A stretch of 64,000 nucleotides of DNA from Pseudomonas uvaldensis (GTDB lineage: Bacteria; Pseudomonadota; Gammaproteobacteria; Pseudomonadales; Pseudomonadaceae), in the NCBI RefSeq assembly GCF_021271205.1, contig NZ_JAIWKS010000004.1, positions 124,001 to 188,000 of the forward strand, given 5' to 3'. The notes under the pieces are model-generated. The model saw nothing but the letters and a program-made list of their open reading frames with translations. It did no database searches and had not been told where the DNA came from. The position numbers and the translations under genes are program-made. This document shows, one piece after another, positions 34,235 through 45,007 of the stretch; within the stretch, counting starts at the first letter, position 1, and the number at the start of each line of letters is the position of its first letter.

Positions 34235-35383
34235 ATGCTGCGACGCCGCATGCTGATCATGTTGGGTGTTGTCCTGCTGGTGGTGCTGTTGCTGGCCGGC
34301 TACAAGGCCTTCTCCGTTTATCAGCAAATCCAGATGTTTTCTGCGCCGAAACCGCCGATCAGCGTCGCGGTGGCTACCGCCGTCGAACAACCGTGGCAGG
34401 CACGGTTGCCCACTATCGGTAGCCTCAAGGCACTGCAAGGCGTGGACCTCAGCCTGGAGGTCGCCGGTACCGTGCAGAAGGTCCTTTTCCAGTCTGGGCA
34501 GAAGGTCAAGGCCGGCCAGCCGCTACTGCAACTGGACAGCGACGTTGAAACCGCCTTGCTGGAAACCGCCGAGGCCGACCTTGGCCTGTCGCAGCTGGAC
34601 TTCGGTCGAGGCCGGCAGTTGGTGGGCAGCCAGGCGATCTCCAAGGGCGAGTTCGACCGGCTCGCGGCGCAGTTGAAAAAGAACCAGGCTACCGTCAACC
34701 AGTTGAAGGCTTCGCTGGCGAAGAAACAGATCCTCGCGCCGTTCAACGGCACCATCGGCATTCGCCAGGTGGATGTCGGCGACTATCTGGCCAGCGGCAC
34801 GGTGATCGCCACCCTGCAAGACCTTGGCAGCCTCTACGTGGACTTCTACGTACCCGAGCAGAGGATCCCCAGGCTCGCCATTGCCCAGCCAGTCAATGTC
34901 AACGTATCGGCCTACCCCGGACAGACCTTCGTCGGCACCATCAGCGCCATCAACCCCAAGGTCGAGGACAGTACCCGCAACGTCCTGGTGCGCGCCACGC
35001 TGGCCAACCCCGACGGCAAGCTTCTGCCTGGCATGTTCGCCAGCCTCCAGGTCATTCTGCCGGACATGGCCGCCGGCATCGTCGTGCCGGAAAGTGCCGT
35101 GACCTACACCCTTTACGGCGACTCAATGTACGTGGTGACCCAGAAGAAAGCCGCCGATGGCAGCATCGAAAAGGATGACAAGGGCCAGCCGGTCCTGATC
35201 GCCGAGCGACGCTTCATCGAAACCGGCGAGCGCCGTGACGGGCAGGTGCTGGTAACCAAGGGCGTGAACAGTGGTGAACAGGTCGTGATCGCAGGCCAGA
35301 TCAAGCTCGATAACGGTACCCCTGTCGCCATCGCCGATGACAAGACCCTGACCGAACAGAACAGTTCGCCGCGCGCGGACTGA
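34235..35383 (+). CDS. mexV: RND efflux periplasmic adaptor subunit (MexV-like)
   Basis: A 382-residue membrane-fusion protein: N-terminal membrane anchor (about 5-27), lipoyl half-motifs (SLEVAGTVQKVLFQSGQKVK, and LAPFNGTIGIRQVDVGDYL), an alpha-hairpin between them, and the beta-barrel (PEQRIPRLAIAQPVNVNVSA). It links the inner-membrane pump to an outer-membrane channel. It precedes the pump gene by 13 bp, and no TolC-type channel is adjacent. The order adaptor, pump, inaA, methyltransferase, colSR matches the PAO1 mexVW neighbourhood as I remember it, which supports the symbol. Confidence 0.84.
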   Translation: MLRRRMLIMLGVVLLVVLLLAGYKAFSVYQQIQMFSAPKPPISVAVATAVEQPWQARLPTIGSLKALQGVDLSLEVAGTVQKVLFQSGQKVKAGQPLLQLDSDVETALLETAEADLGLSQLDFGRGRQLVGSQAISKGEFDRLAAQLKKNQATVNQLKASLAKKQILAPFNGTIGIRQVDVGDYLASGTVIATLQDLGSLYVDFYVPEQRIPRLAIAQPVNVNVSAYPGQTFVGTISAINPKVEDSTRNVLVRATLANPDGKLLPGMFASLQVILPDMAAGIVVPESAVTYTLYGDSMYVVTQKKAADGSIEKDDKGQPVLIAERRFIETGERRDGQVLVTKGVNSGEQVVIAGQIKLDNGTPVAIADDKTLTEQNSSPRAD

Positions 35384-35396
35384 TCAAGGAACCCCA

Positions 35397-38300
35397 ATGG
35401 CTTTTACCGATCCGTTCATTCGCCGTCCGGTGCTCGCCACCGTGGTCAGCCTCTTGATCGTACTGCTGGGCTTCCAGGCCTGGAGCAAGCTGCCCCTGCG
35501 GCAATACCCGCAGATGGAAAACGCCCTGATCACCGTGACCACCGCGTACCCAGGCGCCAACGCCGAAACCATCCAGGGCTACATCACGCAGCCGATGCAG
35601 CAGAGCCTGGCCAGCGCCGAAGGCATCGATTACATGACCTCGGTCAGCCGTCAGAATTTTTCGGTGATATCGGTCTATGCCCGCATCGGCTCCAACAGCG
35701 ACCGGCTGTTCACCGAACTGCTGGCCAAGGCCAACGAAGTCAAGAACGAGCTGCCCCAGGACGCGGAGGACCCGGTGCTCAGCCGTGAAGCCGCCGATGC
35801 CTCTGCACTGATGTACATCAGCTTCTTCAGCAAGGAGCTGAACAACCCGCAGATCACCGATTACCTGTCACGGGTGGTTCAACCCAAGCTGGCGACGCTT
35901 CCCGGCATGGCTGAAGCGGAAATCCTGGGCAACCAGGTCTTCGCCATGCGCCTGTGGCTGGATCCCGTCAAGCTCGCCGGCTTCGGCCTGACCGCCGCCG
36001 ACGTGACCAATGCCGTGCGTCAGTACAACTTCCTCTCGGCGGCCGGCGAAGTGAAAGGTGAATATGTCGTCACCAGCATCAACGCCAACACCGAACTCAA
36101 ATCCGCCGAGGCCTTCGCCGCGATCCCGCTCAAGACCGACGGGGACAGCCGCGTACTGCTGCGGGACGTGGCCCGGGTGGAGATGGGCGCGGAAAACTAC
36201 GACACCATCAGTTCCTTCGGTGGCACGCCGTCCGTATACATCGGTATCAAAGCCACCCCCGGCGCGAACCCGCTGGATGTGATCAAGGAAGTGCGCAAGA
36301 TCATGCCGGAGTTGGAGGCCCAACTGCCAACGAACCTCAACGCCGAGATCGCCTACGATGCGACGCTGTTCATTCAGGCTTCCATCGATGAAGTGGTGAA
36401 AACCCTTTTCGAAGCCGTGCTGATCGTCATCGTCGTGGTCTTTTTGTTCCTCGGCGCGCTGCGTTCGGTGGTCATCCCGGTGGTGACCATCCCGCTGTCG
36501 ATGATCGGCGTGATGTTCTTCATGCAGTTGATGGGCTACTCGATGAACCTTTTGACACTGCTGGCCATGGTGCTCGCCATCGGTCTGGTAGTGGACGATG
36601 CCATCGTCGTGGTGGAGAACATTCATCGCCACATCGAGGAAGGCAAGAGTCCGTTCGACGCCGCACTGGAAGGTGCCCGGGAAATCGCCATGCCAGTGGT
36701 CTCGATGACCATTACGCTGGCGGCTGTGTATGCGCCGATCGGTCTGCTGGAAGGCCTGACAGGCGCATTGTTCAAGGAGTTCGCCCTGACCCTCGCCGGA
36801 GCGGTGGTGATCTCCGGCATCGTGGCCCTGACCCTGTCGCCCATGATGTGCGCCGTACTGCTGCGGCACGACGAGAACCCCTCGGGCCTGGCCCACCGCC
36901 TGGACGTGGTGTTCGAACGCTTGAAAAGCCGTTACCAGCGCATACTCCACGGCACGCTCAATACCCGGCCGGTGGTACTGGTATTCGCCGTGATCGTATT
37001 ACTGCTGATCCCGGTGCTGGTCATGTTCACCAAATCCGAACTGGCCCCGGACGAAGACCAGGGCATCATCTTCATGATGGCCAACGCGCCACAGCACACC
37101 AACCTCAATTACCTGAACACCTATACCGATCACTTCCTCACGATTTTCAAGGAATTCCCCGAGTACTATTCCTCGTTCCAGATCAATGGCTACAACGGTG
37201 TCCAGTCCGGTATCGGCGGCTTCCTGCTCAAGCCCTGGAACGAACGCAACCGTACTCAGATGGAAATCCTCCCTGACGTCCAGGCGCGGCTGGAGACGGT
37301 ACCGGGCCTGCAGATATTCGGTTTCAACCTCCCCTCCCTGCCTGGCACGGGCGAGGGGTTGCCCTTTGCCTTCGTCATCAACGCGCCGAAAGACTACGCG
37401 ACGCTATTGGAGATCGCCGAGCGCGTGAAGAAACGCGCGATGGAGTCCGGCAAGTTCGCCTTCATGGACATCGACCTCGCCTTCGACAAGCCAGAAGTCG
37501 TCGTGGATATCGACCGCGACAAAGCTGCCCAGATGGGTGTGTCGATGCAAGACCTGGGCGGTACGCTCGCCACGCTGCTGGGGGAATCGGAGATCAACCG
37601 TTTTACCATCGAAGGTCGCAGCTACAAGGTCATCGCCCAGGTCGAGCGCCCCTTCCGAGACAACCCGGACTGGCTGAACAACTACTACGTGAAGAACGAA
37701 CGCGGCGAATCCCTGCCCTTGTCGACCCTGATCAAGGTCAGTGACCGGGCCCGTCCCCGACAGTTGAATCAGTTCCAGCAGCTCAATGCAGTCACGATCT
37801 CGGGGTTCCCCATCGTAAGCATGGGCGAGGCGATCGAAACGGTCCGTCAGATCGCCCGGGAAGAAGCACCGACAGGGTTCGCCTTCGACTATGCAGGGGC
37901 TTCACGTCAGTTCGTCCAGGAAGGCAGTGCCTTGTGGGTCACCTTTACCCTGGCCCTGGCGATCATCTTCCTGGTGCTGGCCGCTCAGTTCGAGAGCTTC
38001 CGCGATCCACTGGTCATTCTGGTAACGGTGCCGCTGTCCATTTGCGGAGCACTGATTCCGCTGTTTCTCGGTTGGTCGAGCATGAACATCTATACCCAGG
38101 TCGGGCTGGTGACGCTGATCGGCCTGATCAGCAAGCACGGTATCCTGATCGTCGAATTTGCCAACCAGTTGCGCAAGGAACAGGGCCTGACACCCAGAGA
38201 AGCAGTGGAGAAGGCCGCATCGATTCGTTTGCGGCCGGTGCTGATGACCACCGCGGCGATGGTGTTTGGCATGGTACCGCTGATCCTGGCCACCGGAGCC

Positions 38301-38426
38301 GGGGCGGTAAGCCGCTTCGACATCGGCATGGTGATCGCCACCGGGATGTCGATTGGCACCTTGTTCACACTGTTCGTATTGCCCTGTATCTACACCCTGT
38401 TGGCCAAGCCAGACAAAGCCGCCTGA
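35397..38426 (+). CDS. mexW: RND multidrug efflux pump, inner-membrane subunit (MexW-like)
   Basis: A 1009-residue HAE1-type RND permease with twelve membrane helices and two large periplasmic loops. Helix 4 carries the proton-relay motif GLVVDDAIVVVENI with the paired Asp, and helix 10 the conserved lysine in LIGLISKHGILIVEFAN. It exports drugs or solvents by proton exchange with MexV and an outer-membrane channel encoded elsewhere. It begins MAFTDPFIRRPVLATVVSLL and ends before a strong terminator. Synteny favours MexW over MexI or MexQ. Confidence 0.86.
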   Translation: MAFTDPFIRRPVLATVVSLLIVLLGFQAWSKLPLRQYPQMENALITVTTAYPGANAETIQGYITQPMQQSLASAEGIDYMTSVSRQNFSVISVYARIGSNSDRLFTELLAKANEVKNELPQDAEDPVLSREAADASALMYISFFSKELNNPQITDYLSRVVQPKLATLPGMAEAEILGNQVFAMRLWLDPVKLAGFGLTAADVTNAVRQYNFLSAAGEVKGEYVVTSINANTELKSAEAFAAIPLKTDGDSRVLLRDVARVEMGAENYDTISSFGGTPSVYIGIKATPGANPLDVIKEVRKIMPELEAQLPTNLNAEIAYDATLFIQASIDEVVKTLFEAVLIVIVVVFLFLGALRSVVIPVVTIPLSMIGVMFFMQLMGYSMNLLTLLAMVLAIGLVVDDAIVVVENIHRHIEEGKSPFDAALEGAREIAMPVVSMTITLAAVYAPIGLLEGLTGALFKEFALTLAGAVVISGIVALTLSPMMCAVLLRHDENPSGLAHRLDVVFERLKSRYQRILHGTLNTRPVVLVFAVIVLLLIPVLVMFTKSELAPDEDQGIIFMMANAPQHTNLNYLNTYTDHFLTIFKEFPEYYSSFQINGYNGVQSGIGGFLLKPWNERNRTQMEILPDVQARLETVPGLQIFGFNLPSLPGTGEGLPFAFVINAPKDYATLLEIAERVKKRAMESGKFAFMDIDLAFDKPEVVVDIDRDKAAQMGVSMQDLGGTLATLLGESEINRFTIEGRSYKVIAQVERPFRDNPDWLNNYYVKNERGESLPLSTLIKVSDRARPRQLNQFQQLNAVTISGFPIVSMGEAIETVRQIAREEAPTGFAFDYAGASRQFVQEGSALWVTFTLALAIIFLVLAAQFESFRDPLVILVTVPLSICGALIPLFLGWSSMNIYTQVGLVTLIGLISKHGILIVEFANQLRKEQGLTPREAVEKAASIRLRPVLMTTAAMVFGMVPLILATGAGAVSRFDIGMVIATGMSIGTLFTLFVLPCIYTLLAKPDKAA

Positions 38427-38460
38427 ACTCAAAGGCCTCGCACAAGCGAGGCCTTTGAGT
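38427..38460. terminator. Bidirectional terminator after mexW
   Basis: ACTCAAAGGCCTCGC-ACAA-GCGAGGCCTTTGAGT is a perfect 15-bp stem. It separates mexVW from the convergent small gene at 38476. Confidence 0.85.
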
Positions 38461-38475
38461 TTCACCTTATGAGCT

Positions 38476-38709
38476 TCAGCTCTGCGGTCTCATACCCTGG
38501 GAAAGGCTGAACATGAACAGCAACAGATCATGGTCCGGCCGGACAGCCTCGCTTGCCTTGGCCACCCGCGGCAAGGGGCAATGTGCATCGGAATGGGAGG
38601 CACTGAGGATCTGCGAGCGGGGCTGCTCCCAAACAGCTACCGCCATCGACGTTACTGCCAGGGCTCCCACCAGGAATACACCTCTAGCAATTTCCAGTTT
38701 CATCGTCAT
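38476..38709 (-). CDS. Small membrane-anchored hypothetical protein
   Basis: A 77-residue protein with a single hydrophobic N-terminal segment (LEIARGVFLVGALAVTSMAV) and a polar remainder. The ATG at 38709 overlaps the inaA stop as ATGA; ATG 38703 has better spacing from AAAGG and would give 75 residues. It is the last gene of the colR-colS-methyltransferase-inaA strand. PAO1 has a small hypothetical (PA4377) in this place. Function unknown. Confidence 0.6.
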   Translation of the reverse strand: MTMKLEIARGVFLVGALAVTSMAVAVWEQPRSQILSASHSDAHCPLPRVAKASEAVRPDHDLLLFMFSLSQGMRPQS

Positions 38710-39416
38710 AAGCCTTTGATAGCGCTGCCAAACGCCGTTTCATAAAAGTAGACGAGTTTTTTCCAGTCACAATCGTTGAACGACGAGTGGCGACGCAGCT
38801 GCTTGAGATCGTGGGATGCAGCACCTCGGGCAGTCAGGCGCTGGCGGCTCTTCTCCAGGTCCAGCAGGGCCACTTCGGCGTGGGCCGACTCGCCCTCTCC
38901 CGTCACGCGTACAAACACATGCTTGGCATAGAGGCAGCCGTGCTGCCAGCGCCCCTTGTGCATCCGGGCCAGGTTTTCAGCCAGTGCCTGGAGAATGCGG
39001 TCATGCAGTGCTTCGCCATGGCGCTCGCGCTCGCCTGCGGCGTACCACTGTTCCAACTCTACGAAACCGTCCAACGCATGAGTGACCAACAATGCACGCC
39101 ATTTATGAACCGGATCCCGTTGTGCGCCACAAAAGATAATCTGGGGGACGCCGACGTCCAGCCGGGTCAAGGCCAGGAGCGCGTCCTGCTCGCGCAATAC
39201 GGTTGGTCGGCCAAACGGATGGAACAAGCTACGGTAGACATGGCCGATCTGACGCTTGGCATACAGCTGTTTACCGTTGCCGCTGTCAATCCGCTGCACA
39301 CCACTTTCACCACCACGACGTACATTCGGAGCCTCTACCCACTCACCCTGCTGGTTCCAGAAGTGATCGAAATTGCCCGCATGAACCGTCGACGCTTCTT
39401 CTGCCTGCATCACCAT
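38706..39416 (-). CDS. inaA: InaA/WapQ-type lipopolysaccharide kinase-like protein
   Basis: A 236-residue protein with the LPS-core kinase fold (Kdo/WaaP family). RIDSGNGKQLYAKRQIGHVY carries the ATP-contacting lysine; LARMHKGRWQHGCLYAKHVF holds the HG-x-K catalytic-loop variant, and ALLDLEKSR is the metal-binding motif. It is expected to phosphorylate a core sugar of LPS. ATG 39416 with AGAGG upstream, 4 bp after the methyltransferase stop. In P. putida, as I recall, the genes in this position belong with the ColRS envelope-stability system. Confidence 0.85.
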   Translation of the reverse strand: MVMQAEEASTVHAGNFDHFWNQQGEWVEAPNVRRGGESGVQRIDSGNGKQLYAKRQIGHVYRSLFHPFGRPTVLREQDALLALTRLDVGVPQIIFCGAQRDPVHKWRALLVTHALDGFVELEQWYAAGERERHGEALHDRILQALAENLARMHKGRWQHGCLYAKHVFVRVTGEGESAHAEVALLDLEKSRQRLTARGAASHDLKQLRRHSSFNDCDWKKLVYFYETAFGSAIKGL

Positions 39417-39420
39417 GCTG

Positions 39421-40089
39421 TTACCTCTTGCGTAATACATAAACTCGCCACATGGCATAGAGCGGTAAGAAATCCAATCGTTCTTGAATTCGGAACCCGG
39501 CCTGTCGAAACTCATCCTCGACTGTAGCGACCGGTAACACAAATCGGTTCTGGTAGTCTTTCTGCCCACGGGTACGTTCCAAGCGCTTGCGTTTCCAGGC
39601 TTTGAAATTGCCATCAACCCACAATGAAACGATCACGCTGTCTCGGCTGACACGCTCGAATTCCCGCAAAATCGCCAGTCGGTGCGCGGACTCACCAATG
39701 TGGTGCAGCAAGCGCATGCAGAAAATGCTGTCGACGGCGTTATCGGGCAAGGCAATGTCGAACGCAGAAGTGTGCAAAGGTTGTACCCGTTTGACGACAT
39801 CGGCCGGTTGCGCCCTCAACGCCGTCATGAGCATCGCCTCGGAGTTGTCCGCGCCGATGATGACCCGATTCGGTTTTTCAGCCAGCAAGGGCCAGAAACG
39901 CCCGGCACCACAGGGCAAATCCAGCACGAGACCCGGATCTCCCGCAAGCGATAATGCCCGTCGGGCCAATTGCTCGTCACGCCGATGAGAAAGGCGTCGA
40001 CTCAAGCCGCTGCGGTGTTTTTGCAAGTATTCCCGAGCGTGTTGCTCGTTGTACTTTTCAGAGAAGTCGAGCTTGATGGCGTTGGACAT
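39421..40089 (-). CDS. Class I SAM-dependent methyltransferase
   Basis: A 222-residue Rossmann-fold methyltransferase. Motif I is VLDLPCGAGRFWPLLA, motif II GADNSEAML, and VDSIFCMRLLHHIGES covers the post-II region. Start ATG 40089 (MSNAIKLDFSEKY), 8 bp after GGAGG, is preferred to an upstream ATG. It lies between colS and inaA, 141 bp after colS. This gene order recurs in pseudomonads, suggesting methylation in LPS or envelope metabolism; the acceptor is unknown. Confidence 0.82.
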   Translation of the reverse strand: MSNAIKLDFSEKYNEQHAREYLQKHRSGLSRRLSHRRDEQLARRALSLAGDPGLVLDLPCGAGRFWPLLAEKPNRVIIGADNSEAMLMTALRAQPADVVKRVQPLHTSAFDIALPDNAVDSIFCMRLLHHIGESAHRLAILREFERVSRDSVIVSLWVDGNFKAWKRKRLERTRGQKDYQNRFVLPVATVEDEFRQAGFRIQERLDFLPLYAMWRVYVLRKR

Positions 40090-40230
40090 GGTGGGAACCT
40101 CCATAACTGAATGGCTCCCACCTTAGGGTTGGGCATGTCGGCACCAAGTCATCCCTTTGTGAAAACTTCGTCGTGTAAACGGACCAATGTTTTCAAGACT
40201 TTTCCATATCCAAGGGGCCGATTGCGGCAT

Positions 40231-41508
40231 TCACGCCTTGGGACTCAAGTCCACTTGGAAATGGCAGCCGTTGGGCTCCATCGTGCTGAGGCTCACTGTC
40301 CAGCCCTGGTTCTCGCAAATCCGCTGCACCAACGACAGCCCTAACCCAAGCCCTTCGCCGCGCTTTTCGTTGCCCCGCACGAACGGCTCGAACATCGCCT
40401 CGCGCTTTTCCTCGGGAATACCGACACCACTGTCCTCGACCACAAATCCGCTGACGCCGAGAGTGAGCCGAATGAACCCCTGGTCCGTGTAGTGCAAGGC
40501 GTTGCGCAGCAAGTTGCCCATGACGGCGGTCAGGAATGTAGCGTTGTACAGCGTGTCGGTGGTTTGTCCCGGCTCGAAGATCAGTTCCAACCCTTTGGAT
40601 TCGATCGGGGTTCGCCACAGTCCGATGAGGTTCTCGGCCACCTGGCCCAATGTCATGGTAGGAGACATGCCGCTGTCTTCGCGTTGTGTCCTGGCGAGCA
40701 TCAGGAAAGTCTGCACCAGTTCACGCATCTCTTCACTGGCGCGGTTGATACGCTCGACCTGGGTACGGCCACGTTGATCCAATGCCGGGTTCTCCAACAA
40801 CAGCTCGCAGGAGGTCGCCAGGACCATCAACGGGGTACGCAATTCGTGGCTTACATCACTGGTGAACAACCGTTCGCGGGTCAGCGCTTGGCGCAATCGC
40901 CCCAGTGTGGCGTCGAACGCCACGGCCAGCTCGCCGACCTCATCGGCGGCATAATCGGGCGCCAGCGGCGGAGCAAGCCCGAGGAGCTGATCGCGATGAC
41001 GTACTTGCCGTGCCAAGCGCACCACTGGCGCCATCACCCGACGAGCCAGGACCCAGCCCAGGAACACCGCCAGCGCCAGGCTGAGCACGAAGCCCACCAG
41101 CACCACGGCGAACAGCACCCGTTCGCGCTCTTCGAAATCGCTCTGGTCCTGCAGCAGTACGTAGTGCCGACCGTCTACGATTTCCACCATGGCGTGATAA
41201 GACAATTGTTCACGAAACACTTCATGGAAACCGCGCTCCAGATGGCGCAAGTCCTTGGGCAACTCGAAGTCGCCCGGGCCCCCGCTGAAGTAGAACAACT
41301 GGTCAGGCTCCGGACGATGGCTCCAGTCCGACACGCTGTCCATCAGTAACAGACGTTGCAGGTCGCCCCCCAGCCCGGCGGAAATCAGCTTTTCTTCCAC
41401 CAGATGGACCGTCGCCACGATCCCCATGGCAAACGCCCCGGCCACCAACGCGCTCATCAGCGCAAAAGCGATGATGATCCGTTGCGCAAGGCTCTGCTTA
41501 AACTCCAT
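40231..41508 (-). CDS. colS: Sensor histidine kinase ColS
   Basis: A 425-residue membrane kinase. Helices at about residues 11-33 and 133-153 flank a small periplasmic domain; HAMP, HisKA (TSDVSHELRTPLMVLATS) and HATPase (NLLRNALHY, DSGVG, GEGLGLGLSLV) follow. The residues I recall as the zinc/iron(III)-sensing set in P. putida ColS, H35, E38, E96, H105, E126 and E129, are all at these exact positions, which supports both the identity and ATG 41508. It overlaps colR by 11 bp. ColRS protects membrane integrity under metal stress. Confidence 0.93.
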   Translation of the reverse strand: MEFKQSLAQRIIIAFALMSALVAGAFAMGIVATVHLVEEKLISAGLGGDLQRLLLMDSVSDWSHRPEPDQLFYFSGGPGDFELPKDLRHLERGFHEVFREQLSYHAMVEIVDGRHYVLLQDQSDFEERERVLFAVVLVGFVLSLALAVFLGWVLARRVMAPVVRLARQVRHRDQLLGLAPPLAPDYAADEVGELAVAFDATLGRLRQALTRERLFTSDVSHELRTPLMVLATSCELLLENPALDQRGRTQVERINRASEEMRELVQTFLMLARTQREDSGMSPTMTLGQVAENLIGLWRTPIESKGLELIFEPGQTTDTLYNATFLTAVMGNLLRNALHYTDQGFIRLTLGVSGFVVEDSGVGIPEEKREAMFEPFVRGNEKRGEGLGLGLSLVQRICENQGWTVSLSTMEPNGCHFQVDLSPKA

Positions 41509-42181
41509 CTCTGCCCTCGGCCAGGCGATAACCGACGCCGTGCACAGTGTGCAGAAGCGGTTTGTCGAACGGTTTATCGATGACCTGGCGTAGCTGATGA
41601 ACGTGGCTGCGCAGGCTGTCGCTGTCAGGGCAATCGTCGCCCCACAACGCCTCTTCGAGAATTTCCCGGCGCAGCACATGGGGGCTTTTCTGCATCAGCA
41701 CGGCCAGCAACTTCAGGCCGACCGGGTTGAGTTTGAGCAGCTTGCCTTCGCGGGTCACTTCGAGTGTGTCGAGATCGTAACTCAGGTCGCCGACCTGCAA
41801 GGCGCGCCGACCACCGCCCTGGGCCCGACGCATGACGGCTTCGATCCGTGCCGCCAGTTCCGACAGGGCGAAAGGTTTGATCAGGTAATCATCGGCCCCG
41901 GACTTGAAACCCTGCAAGCGATCATCCAGTTGATCCCGGGCAGTGAGCATGATCACCGGCGTATCGCGCCGCGCATCTTCGCGCAAGCGCTTGCACAAGG
42001 TGTAGCCGTCGATACCCGGCAGCATGATGTCCAGCACGATCAAGTCGTAGTGTTCAGTGGCGGCCAGATGCAACCCCGATAAACCGTCCTGGGCACAATC
42101 GACGGTGTAGCCTTTCAGGCCCAGGTAATCGGCCAGGTTAGCCAGGATATCGCGGTTGTCTTCGACCAATAGAATTCGCAT
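41498..42181 (-). CDS. colR: Response regulator ColR
   Basis: A 227-residue OmpR-family regulator. The receiver domain has phosphoacceptor D51 (IVLDIMLPG) and K101-type lysine in LIKPFALSELA; the winged helix ends DKPLLHTVHGVGYRLAEGRD. The protein matches remembered P. putida ColR over nearly its whole length. ATG 42181 stands 6 bp after GAGGAG; the ATG at 42187 is too close to it. It regulates LPS-modifying and envelope genes, often via a TTTTCAC-containing site such as that before the divergent PAP2 gene. Confidence 0.93.
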   Translation of the reverse strand: MRILLVEDNRDILANLADYLGLKGYTVDCAQDGLSGLHLAATEHYDLIVLDIMLPGIDGYTLCKRLREDARRDTPVIMLTARDQLDDRLQGFKSGADDYLIKPFALSELAARIEAVMRRAQGGGRRALQVGDLSYDLDTLEVTREGKLLKLNPVGLKLLAVLMQKSPHVLRREILEEALWGDDCPDSDSLRSHVHQLRQVIDKPFDKPLLHTVHGVGYRLAEGRDGV

Positions 42182-42294
42182 CGGCATCTCCTCTGCTCAC
42201 GGTAGACGGGCGTCGTGGCCCGCGCAGCTTAAGGCCAAGTGTGACTCTCGGCTAGAGGCATGCAGGCCCCTTGGCAGAATGGAGCGCCGGACGT

Positions 42295-42309
42295 TGACGA
42301 GTTTTTCAC
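42295..42309 (+). promoter_or_regulatory. Candidate ColR box upstream of the PAP2 gene
   Basis: TGACGAGTTTTTCAC keeps the TTTTCAC core and most other positions of the P. putida ColR consensus as I recall it; two upstream positions differ. It is 71 bp before the PAP2 start and in the colR-PAP2 divergent gap. Confidence 0.4.
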
Positions 42310-42380
42310 TCGGCATTCACACCTCGCCAATGCAACGTATCGGACACTGCGCGCTGAAAATTCCCACCGAAGGTACCGCC

Positions 42381-43205
42381 ATGGTCCCCACCGTCGTCCG
42401 TCCCGCTTCCAGGCCATTGAATTTCCGGATCGTCCTGGGCGTGCCCGCAGTTGTTGCGCTGATCCTGGTGTTGCTGGAACTGACGACACTGGACATGGCG
42501 CTGGCCAGGCTGTTCTACGACCCGGACGGCGGTGGTTTCATCGGCCGGCACAGTTTTTTTCTGGAAGACATCCTGCATGACCGGGCCAAACAAGTGGTCA
42601 TCGGTTTTTCGGTGCTGGCGATCCTCGGCTTCATTGGCTCCTTTTCCGTCGCGCGGCTCAAACCGTTCAAGCGGGAACTGGGTTGCCTGGTGTTGTCCCT
42701 CGCACTGGCGACTTCATTCGTCACTCCGATGAAAGCCGTGACAGCGGTGCAATGCCCCTGGAGCCTGAAGGAATTTGGTGGCAAGGAAACCTACAGCGAA
42801 CTGCTGAGCCCGCGTCCGGCCACCGACAAGCCCGGTCGGTGCTGGCCCGGCGGCCATGCCGCGACCGGTTTCACACTGTTTGCGCTGTTCTTCGTCCTGC
42901 GCGACCGACGTCCGCGTCTTGCTCGCCAGGCTCTGGTGTTCGCCTTCGCCCTCGGAACGGTGTTTTCCCTCAGCCGAATGATGCAGGGGGCGCACTTCTT
43001 TTCCCATAACGTGTGGACCGCGGTGTTCTGCTGGCTGATTTGCCTGGGGTGTTACTACTTCATCCTGTACCGACCGGCCGCCACGATCGACCGCGTCGTC
43101 CTGCCCGACCCTCCAGGGCCTGAGGCCATTTCAGAGGTGGGCGGGCCTGCAATGAAGATGTTGGGGCTGAAGGCCCTTCGCGAGCAGGTTCGCTCCCACA
43201 GTTGA
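42381..43205 (+). CDS. PAP2-family membrane phosphatase
   Basis: A 274-residue membrane protein. The acid-phosphatase motifs are KAVTAVQCPW (motif 1 lysine-type region), GRCWPGGHAATGFTLFALFF (motif 2, PGGHA) and SRMMQGAHFFSHNVWTA (motif 3, with R-x5-H). It likely dephosphorylates lipid A or undecaprenyl pyrophosphate. ATG 42381 is chosen; ATG 42330 is possible. It diverges from colR behind a ColR-like box. The last eight or so residues (LREQVRSHS) are encoded by a REP sequence that runs through the stop codon. Confidence 0.84.
   Translation: MVPTVVRPASRPLNFRIVLGVPAVVALILVLLELTTLDMALARLFYDPDGGGFIGRHSFFLEDILHDRAKQVVIGFSVLAILGFIGSFSVARLKPFKRELGCLVLSLALATSFVTPMKAVTAVQCPWSLKEFGGKETYSELLSPRPATDKPGRCWPGGHAATGFTLFALFFVLRDRRPRLARQALVFAFALGTVFSLSRMMQGAHFFSHNVWTAVFCWLICLGCYYFILYRPAATIDRVVLPDPPGPEAISEVGGPAMKMLGLKALREQVRSHS
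43178..43200. repeat. Single REP sequence inside the 3' end of the PAP2 gene
   Basis: TTCGCGAGCAGGTTCGCTCC...CACA is a lone half-REP. It is translated as the C-terminal tail of the PAP2 protein. Confidence 0.75.
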
Positions 43206-43255
43206 TCTTCAGTGGTCACTGGCCTTGGAGCCCACTACAGTCTCTGCAAACCAAT

Positions 43256-43290
43256 AAAAAACCCCGCCTGCTGACGCAGGCGGGGTTTTT
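43256..43290. terminator. Bidirectional terminator between PAP2 and groEL
   Basis: ACCCCGCCTGC-TGAC-GCAGGCGGGGT is an 11-bp GC stem extended by A and T runs on both sides, just after the groEL stop. Confidence 0.92.
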
Positions 43291-43311
43291 CAGTACAGGG
43301 GTAAGGCTGGC

Positions 43312-44970
<1,659 letters not shown>

Positions 44971-45007
44971 TTAAATACTGTGTAGTAGCGGGAAATTGAG
45001 CGGGGAA

